Positions 58,437 to 64,000 of a stretch of 64,000 nt of DNA are shown piece by piece (within the stretch, counting starts at the first letter, position 1; each line of letters starts with the position of its first letter). The stretch is from Deltaproteobacteria bacterium. GTDB lineage: Bacteria > Myxococcota_A > Polyangia > Polyangiales > JADJMO01. Under the pieces are notes generated by a model, which worked only from the letters and a program-made list of their open reading frames with translations, was not told the DNA's origin and ran no database searches. The translations under genes were made by a program, and so were the position numbers. The stretch covers positions 62,001 through 126,000 of the forward strand of contig JANYDK010000092.1 in the NCBI GenBank assembly GCA_025363655.1, written 5' to 3'.

Positions 58437-61223
58437 TCAGCCCTCCTCGCCGAGCGCTCTCCGCGCGTCGAGCGAGACCATCGCCAAGAGCTCGTCGTTC
58501 GACATCTCGGTGAGCATCGCCTCCGCACCTTCGGAGGCCTCGCCGAGGAGGGACGTCGAGAGCGCCTTCTTCGAGGTGATGAGCGCGTCGATGCGCTCCT
58601 CGAGCGTGCCCGGACAGACGAACTTGTGCACCAGAACGTTCTTCTTCTGTCCGATGCGATACGCGCGATCCGTCGCCTGGTTCTCGACCGCGGGGTTCCA
58701 CCATCGATCGAAGTGGACGACGTGCGACGCCGCCGTGAGGTTGAGCCCGGTGCCGCCCGCCTTGAGCGAGAGGACGAAGAAGGGCGCGCCGTCCTCGCGT
58801 TGGAAGTCGTCGACCAAGTCTTTCCGTTTCTTCACCGCGGTCTCACCGGTGAGCACCACGCCGGGCCTTCCGAAGATGCCGGCGAGGAAGCTCGCGAGCG
58901 GCGCACACATCTCGCGGAACTGGGTGAAGACGAGGACTTTTTCTTGGCGCGCGGCGATCGGCTCGCACAACTCGCGAAGGCGAAGGAGCTTGCCGCTGTC
59001 CTTCTCGGCGTAGACCCCATCGCCCAGCCACTGCGACGGGTGATTGCAAATCTGCTTGAAACGAAGGAGAAACGCGAGCACCGCGCCTCGACGTTCGATG
59101 CCCGCGGGCGCTTCTTGGCCGTTCATCAACGCAGCGAGCTCGTCGACCGAGGCGCGATAGAGCGCAGCCTGCGGCTTCGAGAGCGGGCAATACGCATGCA
59201 CCTCGGTCTTGTCGGGGAGATCGTCGATGACGCGCCGATCGCTCTTGAGACGACGAAGGATGTACGGCTGCACCAGCGCGCGCAGCGGCGCGTACCCATC
59301 GGGCTTGCGCGTGCCGAGCTGCTTCACGAGACGCCCGAACGACTTCGCCGAGCCGAGCAGACCGGGATTGAGAAAATCGAAGAGCGACCAGAGATCGCCG
59401 AGCCGGTTCTCGACAGGCGTACCGGTGAGCGCGATGCGCGCGGCGGCGTCGAGCGTCTTCACCGCGCGCGTCTGCTTGGCACCGGGGTTCTTGATCGCCT
59501 GCGCCTCGTCGAGGACGAGAAGGCCGAAGCGGCGAGTGAAGAGCGCCGGCGAGCGCGAGAGCGTGCCGTAGGTGGTGATGACGACGTCGAATTGGCCTTT
59601 TTTTTCGGCGATTTGGTGACTTTCATTCGCCAGCGTCTCTTCGATCGCCTTCGCGCCATTGGCCGAAGGGTGCGCTACGAACACTCGAAGCTGCGGGGCG
59701 AAGCGTTTGAGCTCGGAGCACCAGTTGGGGATGAGCGAAGCCGGCACCACCAACAGATCGGGCGCGCGCGTCGGCGCATCGCGACGGAGGAGCACGAGGA
59801 GCGCGATCAACTGCACCGTCTTGCCGAGCCCCATGTCGTCGGCGAGGCACGCGCCAAGGCCGAGCGACGCGAGGAGCCAGAGCCAGCGCACGCCATTCGT
59901 TTGATAGGGTCGCAACGTCGCGGCGAGCCCCTCGCCTGGCGTCACCGCATCGACACGCGAGGGCTCACGCAGACGACCCAACACGGTCGAGAGCCACTCA
60001 CCGGCGATCACCTTCGACCAACCGGCATCGACGTCTTGGAAGGCGCCGTCGTTCGTCGCGCCATCGGCCTTCGGCACGCCCGAGAGGAGCCGCATCGCCT
60101 CCGCGAACGTCACGCCCTCGCGCTCGGTCGTCCGCGCCGCGTCCTTCCATCGATCGATCACCGCAGAAATCTGCTGCGGATCGACCTCCACCCAACGGCC
60201 CTTCACGAGCACCAAGCCCTCGGTCGCAGCGAGGATGCGCGCGATCTCATCGCGGGAGAGCGCCTCGCCCTCGAGCGTGAGCGCGACGTCGAAGTCGACG
60301 AGCGACGCCACGCCGAGCCCACCTTTGTCGCTGCTCGGTGCCTCACCGACGGTCACCGTCACGCGCGGCCGCGGCGGCCTTCGTCCTCGCCATGAAGCCG
60401 GCAGACGCACCACGACGCCGCTCGCCTCGAGGGCGGGAAGCTCGCGCAAGAAAGCCATCGCCTCGGGAACGGTCCACGCTGTCGCTTGGTAAATCTCGCC
60501 CGACGTCACCATCGCACGCAGGAGCTCGCTCTTCTCGGCCGCGCGCTCGACCGGCTCGAGCAGCGCGCGGAGCTTCTCCTTCTCGCGCGCCTCCAGCGTT
60601 CCCTTCGCGCTCGTCTGCGCACGCAGTGCTTCGGCGAGCGGCACGTGTTGCAGCCGGCCCCCCTTGGCGACCTGCTTGGCGAACGTCGCCAGAAACGCGA
60701 ACGGCCTCTCGGGATCGCGCTTGTTCTCACCCAGATGAAAGCAGACGCGTCCGACGACGTGCCACTCACTCTCGGCGCTGCTCGCGAGAAACTTCTCCAG
60801 CCCACCGGCTTTGGCGACCCCACGGCGCAGCGCCTGGTCGACCGCGCGCGAGAGCCCATGCACGAGCTCCGCGGTGACATACTCGGCCCCCGGCATCGGC
60901 GGCACGGCCTGCACGAGCGCCAAGGCCTCGTGCTCGTCGAGCGCAATTGGCTCTTTGCCTGCGAGCAACTCCGGCGACGTACAAGCGCGCTGCACGATCG
61001 CCCGCCCAATCTCGCGAGCCCAGGAAAACGAAGGTGAAACGCCTGCGGTCAGATCGACGGTGGCAAGCTGCAGAAGCCCGAGACCGACGTCCTCACCGAT
61101 GCGGGAAAGACGCGACGCCCGCGCGAGGTCGGGAGCGTCGGGGGACATTTCGGCAAGCTCGTCTTCGACGACGTCGATGCATCGCAGATGACCGAGGGGA
61201 GTGATCGCGAGCGTCGCCACCAT
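58437..61223 (-). CDS. SNF2-family helicase-like ATPase
   Basis: 928 aa. The ATPase motor lies in the C-terminal half: Walker A DDMGLGKT at about 462-469, DEAQ box VLDEAQAIKNPGAKQ at about 560, GTPVENRLGDLWS (motif III), and the second RecA lobe with TGLNLTAASHVVHFDRWWNPAVENQATDRAYRIGQ. The N-terminal half of about 430 residues is the SNF2-associated helical domain of bacterial HepA-type proteins. Such enzymes move on DNA, for example to remodel stalled polymerase. I start at ATG 61223 because the open frame above lies in a non-coding inverted-repeat region. Followed with no gap by the SWIM gene. Confidence 0.87.
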   Translation of the reverse strand: MVATLAITPLGHLRCIDVVEDELAEMSPDAPDLARASRLSRIGEDVGLGLLQLATVDLTAGVSPSFSWAREIGRAIVQRACTSPELLAGKEPIALDEHEALALVQAVPPMPGAEYVTAELVHGLSRAVDQALRRGVAKAGGLEKFLASSAESEWHVVGRVCFHLGENKRDPERPFAFLATFAKQVAKGGRLQHVPLAEALRAQTSAKGTLEAREKEKLRALLEPVERAAEKSELLRAMVTSGEIYQATAWTVPEAMAFLRELPALEASGVVVRLPASWRGRRPPRPRVTVTVGEAPSSDKGGLGVASLVDFDVALTLEGEALSRDEIARILAATEGLVLVKGRWVEVDPQQISAVIDRWKDAARTTEREGVTFAEAMRLLSGVPKADGATNDGAFQDVDAGWSKVIAGEWLSTVLGRLREPSRVDAVTPGEGLAATLRPYQTNGVRWLWLLASLGLGACLADDMGLGKTVQLIALLVLLRRDAPTRAPDLLVVPASLIPNWCSELKRFAPQLRVFVAHPSANGAKAIEETLANESHQIAEKKGQFDVVITTYGTLSRSPALFTRRFGLLVLDEAQAIKNPGAKQTRAVKTLDAAARIALTGTPVENRLGDLWSLFDFLNPGLLGSAKSFGRLVKQLGTRKPDGYAPLRALVQPYILRRLKSDRRVIDDLPDKTEVHAYCPLSKPQAALYRASVDELAALMNGQEAPAGIERRGAVLAFLLRFKQICNHPSQWLGDGVYAEKDSGKLLRLRELCEPIAARQEKVLVFTQFREMCAPLASFLAGIFGRPGVVLTGETAVKKRKDLVDDFQREDGAPFFVLSLKAGGTGLNLTAASHVVHFDRWWNPAVENQATDRAYRIGQKKNVLVHKFVCPGTLEERIDALITSKKALSTSLLGEASEGAEAMLTEMSNDELLAMVSLDARRALGEEG

Positions 61224-61273
61224 CGGCGACGGGTGTAGCCGAACACCGCCGAGAGGGCGATCGACGCCGGGAG

Positions 61274-61393
61274 CGAGAGACGAGATGCACAGAAGGCCAG
61301 AAAGCAAGAAACCAAGACGAAGCCCAAACCACCAAAACTCACAGCTTCTCCGAGCTTCTATCTTTCTAGCCTTCTGTGAAATCTCGCCTCTCG
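61274..61393. repeat. Imperfect inverted repeat of about 31-bp arms (120 bp overall)
   Basis: Arms at 61274-61304 and 61362-61393 are reverse complements with three mismatches and one unpaired base by my alignment. The inner 17-base parts (61288-61304 and 61362-61378) differ at a single base. The 57-base core is purine/C-skewed and has an AGCTTCTCCGAGCTTCT direct repeat. It lies between two divergent genes. It may be a MITE remnant, a large operator, or an RNA hairpin. Confidence 0.7.
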
Positions 61394-61440
61394 ACCGCCC
61401 CAGGTGCGCGCCAGCCCCAGAAAAGTTAACCTCGCCCTTC

Positions 61441-62723
61441 GTGAGCACCACGCTTCAACAGCGGCTCCTCCCCTTCGCACGCGAGCTGCAGCATGCGCGT
61501 GACTTCGGAAAGCTCCTCGAGGTCGTGCAGACCGAGATCATCGATGCGCTCGGGTATCGGCACGTCTGGCTCTTCGTCTCCGACACCGAGGAGGTGCGCG
61601 AGCTGCGGCTCCTCCAATTGGCGAGCGCGCTCGGCGACGAGCTTCGGGAGCACGCGCATCTCCTGACGGTGAAGGGCGACGCGATGCTGGAAGAGATCGT
61701 CGCCGCCAACGCGCCGGTGGTGGTCGAGGACGCGCGCACCGATCCGCGCACCGACAAGAAAATCGTCGGCAGCTTGGGCAATCGCACCATCGTCAACGTG
61801 CCGCTGCGGCTGGTCGACAAGCCCTTCGGCGCGCTCGGAATGGGTACCTTCGGCGACGAGGGTTGTCGCGTTCCGAGCGAGGCCGAGCTCGATTTTCTCG
61901 TCGGCGTCGGTGGCCTCGTCTCGGTGGCGGCGAGCCGCATTCGTTTGGTCGAGCACGAAACGCGGCGGGCCCGTGAGCAGCGCGCGATCGAGCTCCGACT
62001 GGCCGAAGCGCAGCGCCTCGAGAGCCTCGGCAAGCTCGCGGGCGGCATCGCGCACGACTTCAACAACCTCCTCACCGTCGTCTTCGGCGCCGCCGGTCTG
62101 CTTCGCGCCAAGGCCAAGGGTGCCTTCGCCGCCGAGCTCGACGACATCGTCGGCGCCGCCGAGCGCGGGCACGAGCTGACCAAACAGCTCCTCTCGATGA
62201 GCCGCAGTCAGCCGCTCGAACCGCACCCCATCGATCTCGACGCGCGCACGCACCCTCTCTTGACCATGCTGCGCCGCGTACTCCCCGCGAACATCATCGT
62301 CGACATCAACTCGAAGCCGCCCTTGCCGCTCATCGCCGGCGATCCAGGCCAAATCGATCAAGTCTTGATGAACCTCGTGCTCAACGCGCGCGACGCGATG
62401 CCGACCGGGGGACGACTCACCGTCGCCAACGAAGCGCTCCTCATCGAGTCCGGTTTCGTGGTGACGCACCCTTGGGCGAGGCTCGGACACTTCGTGCGCA
62501 CGACCATCGCCGACACCGGCGGGGGCATGTCCCGCGAGGTCGTCGATCACATCTTGAGCCATTTTTCACGACGCGCGCCGGCTCGGGCGGCACGGGGCTC
62601 GGGCTCACGGTGGCGCAAGGCATCGTCCATCGGCACGGCGGCCTCATCCATTGCGAGAGCGAGCTCGGCGTCGGCACCACGTTCCAAGTGCTCTGGCCTG
62701 CTGCGCCTTCACCCGAGAATTGA
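61441..62723 (+). pseudogene. GAF-domain sensor histidine kinase, frameshifted at about 62556
   Basis: About 427 codons if read through the shift. A GAF-like sensor domain spans about 15-170 of the product (GYRHVWLFVSDTEEVREL, VVVEDARTDPRTDK). The HisKA box LAGGIAHDFNNLLTVVFG has the phospho-acceptor His at about 205, and the N box is NLVLNARDAM. After VVDHIL the frame breaks: the next frame reads EPFFTTRAGSGGTGLGL and ends at 62723, the F and G2 boxes that should follow. Adding one G at about 62556 (TTGAG to TTGGAG) restores the gene. As it stands the product would lose the G2 box. Real mutation or a sequencing error. Confidence 0.75.
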
Positions 62724-62754
62724 AGCCTTTCGCGCGTCTCTCGAGGGCTCTCGA

Positions 62755-63615
62755 TCACTGCGCCGGCTTCTGACACTCCCCCATCACGTGCAACGCCAGC
62801 GCGTCCTCGGGATCCCTCCCGAGCACCGCCTTCGCCGCCGCCATCGCCCCCTCGCGATCGCCGAGCTCCAAGCGCGCCGCCGCCAGCCACCCACCGGCAG
62901 TTCTTCCCATCGCGCCGGGTGATTTCGCCAGCGCCTCGAGCCGCACGATCGCCTCGTGCAGCTCCCCCGCACGCAAATCACGACGGGCGAGCAAGAGCTG
63001 CGTCTCCGGTCGATCGCCGAGGCGCATCATCGCTTCGTCGACGATCTGCGACGCCTCGGGATCGCGATCCATCCGCCACAGCACCTCCGCGAGCGCGACC
63101 CATCCCGCCGGATCGTCGGACTGCACTTCGATCAATCGCCGCAGCTGATCGCGCGCCTCATCGAGCGCACCTCGCAACACGAGCAGCCTCGCCAAGTCGG
63201 CGCGCGGCTCCGCGAGCCCCGGATCGATCGCCAGCGCCGCGCGATAGCAACGCTCCGCTTCCACGAAATCGTGCTTCTTTTCCGCCACCACCCCGAGGCC
63301 GACCCAGGCGCCCCCAGCGTCCTTGTCGATCGCCACCGCGCGTCGAAACCGCTTCTCCGCGAGCGCGACGTCACCGCGTGCGAGCTCGAGGAGCCCGAGG
63401 TTGATCCAGGCCTCGACGAAGAGCGGGTGATACTCCACCGCGAGCGACAGCCGCGCCGCCGCGGTATCGAGATCACCCTGCGCGAGAGCCTGCGCGCCGA
63501 GCCGATTGAGCTCGATCGCGTTGGGGTGAATGGGCCCGCGCGGGGCGCAGCCGAGGAACAACCCGAGTGTCAGGACGCAAGCCACGACCCACGCCAACCT
63601 GGACGACGCCTTCAT
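62755..63615 (-). CDS. TPR-repeat lipoprotein (PilF-like)
   Basis: 286 aa. Signal peptide with lipobox LGLFLGC (Cys about residue 23). The rest is a regular series of about six TPR units, for example GDLDTAAARLSLAVEYHPLFVEAW, GDVALAEKRFRRAVAIDKDAGGAW and HDFVEAERCYRAALAIDPG. This is similar to PilF/NlpI-type outer-membrane pilotin-like lipoproteins, which bind secretin or peptidoglycan enzymes. No further motif to decide. It is convergent with the histidine kinase gene. The gene beyond its start (upstream) is the open-ended one at the right edge. Confidence 0.72.
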   Translation of the reverse strand: MKASSRLAWVVACVLTLGLFLGCAPRGPIHPNAIELNRLGAQALAQGDLDTAAARLSLAVEYHPLFVEAWINLGLLELARGDVALAEKRFRRAVAIDKDAGGAWVGLGVVAEKKHDFVEAERCYRAALAIDPGLAEPRADLARLLVLRGALDEARDQLRRLIEVQSDDPAGWVALAEVLWRMDRDPEASQIVDEAMMRLGDRPETQLLLARRDLRAGELHEAIVRLEALAKSPGAMGRTAGGWLAAARLELGDREGAMAAAKAVLGRDPEDALALHVMGECQKPAQ

Positions 63616-63651
63616 GACGAAGGTGTCGACACGAGGCGCTCGCCAGTTGCC

Positions 63652-64000
63652 TCAGTCGTCGTCGGCCGAAGTAATCGGCGTTCGAATCGACATCGGCGAA
63701 AAATCTACGTCCGGCGTATCGCCGCCCGTGCTCTCGCCGACCGGCATGCGTGCCGAGCTCGGATAGTCGCGCGACAGCGGCGCAGCCTCGGTCTTGCTGC
63801 TGCTCGGGTACTGGCTGCTCGCCTGACCTTGGCCCGTCGCCGGCGGGAGCGTGCTCGGGGCCTCGCCGCCGAGGGCCGCTTTGCCTTCGAGGAACTTGAG
63901 CACGTTGGGACCGCCGCAGCGCGCGAGCGAGAGCCGCAAATCACCGGGCAACGGAGTTTCGACGACGAGACGCACGCCGGTGCGCGGATGGGTCAGCTCG
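63652..64000 (-). CDS. Unidentified protein, C-terminal part only (cut by window edge)
   Basis: The frame is open to the right edge, so the N-terminus lies outside the window. The visible part begins ELTHPRTGVRLVVETPLPG, continues with a short globular end and finishes in a Ser/Pro/Gly-rich acidic tail (GGDTPDVDFSPMSIR, ITSADDD). I do not recognise a family. It is transcribed toward the TPR lipoprotein gene on the same strand, 36 bases apart, so they may share a message. Confidence 0.45.
   Translation of the reverse strand, partial: ELTHPRTGVRLVVETPLPGDLRLSLARCGGPNVLKFLEGKAALGGEAPSTLPPATGQGQASSQYPSSSKTEAAPLSRDYPSSARMPVGESTGGDTPDVDFSPMSIRTPITSADDD

Noticed and set aside
61201-62922. 573-aa frame as a complete histidine kinase
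   Set aside because: Its C-terminal 140 residues are Arg/Ser-rich and overlap the TPR lipoprotein gene on the other strand. The real ending lies in another frame after 62556.

Overview
The window is uniformly very GC-rich DNA with dense, often overlapping genes, many predicted lipoproteins, two Hanks-type Ser/Thr kinases, Asp-rich thrombospondin-type-3 surface proteins and no tRNA, rRNA or phage backbone. This style fits a large-genome member of the Myxococcota (Polyangiales-like). That placement is inferred from gene content and style, not from a marker gene.

Layout. 1-2.8 kb holds a truncated radical SAM gene, an Eis-like acetyltransferase and a DEDDh exonuclease. 2.8-5.8 kb (minus strand) is an overlapping MFS-BolA-helical repeat operon. 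7.1-19.4 kb (minus strand) is the most striking block. Nine genes run the same way with almost every stop overlapping the next start: Ser/Thr kinase, DUF2760, Hsp70, propeller-like lipoprotein, a second larger Hsp70, a small beta-barrel, a GH18-like lipoprotein without catalytic residues, a glutathionylspermidine-synthase-type ATP-grasp protein and a lipoprotein with a Gly/Trp tail. 19.5-35.4 kb is mostly housekeeping and accessory metabolism: a beta-helix lipoprotein, a glutamine synthetase homologue, an OPA-type transporter, an Fe-alcohol dehydrogenase, an FGE-like membrane protein, an RluA-RlmI-type fusion, a MarR/EamA pair, an AsmA-like protein and SppA. 35.5-40.6 kb carries a QEGLA/HEVETH metalloprotease, a PqqC/TenA-like enzyme, a metallophosphoesterase and a second kinase.

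40.8-50.8 kb holds three paralogous exported proteins (Asp/Thr/Gly-rich linker, Asp-rich calcium-type repeats, von Willebrand A domain, conserved C-terminal module), with an FG-GAP/UnbV lipoprotein between the second and third on the other strand. 50.8-58.4 kb is an accessory-looking stretch: a radical SAM/Cys-rich protein, two related helical proteins, a 37-bp direct repeat, an overlapping AAA ATPase-TOPRIM pair resembling a two-gene defence system, and a possible papain-like effector coupled to a two-helix membrane protein. 57.5-64 kb has a SWIM/SNF2 pair, a large imperfect inverted repeat, a frameshifted GAF histidine kinase, a TPR lipoprotein and an open gene at the right edge.

Two genes look interrupted in this sequence. 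A lipoprotein signal peptide at 22.58 kb is restored by removing one CG unit. The histidine kinase at 62.556 kb is restored by adding one G. Both are either real mutations or assembly errors.
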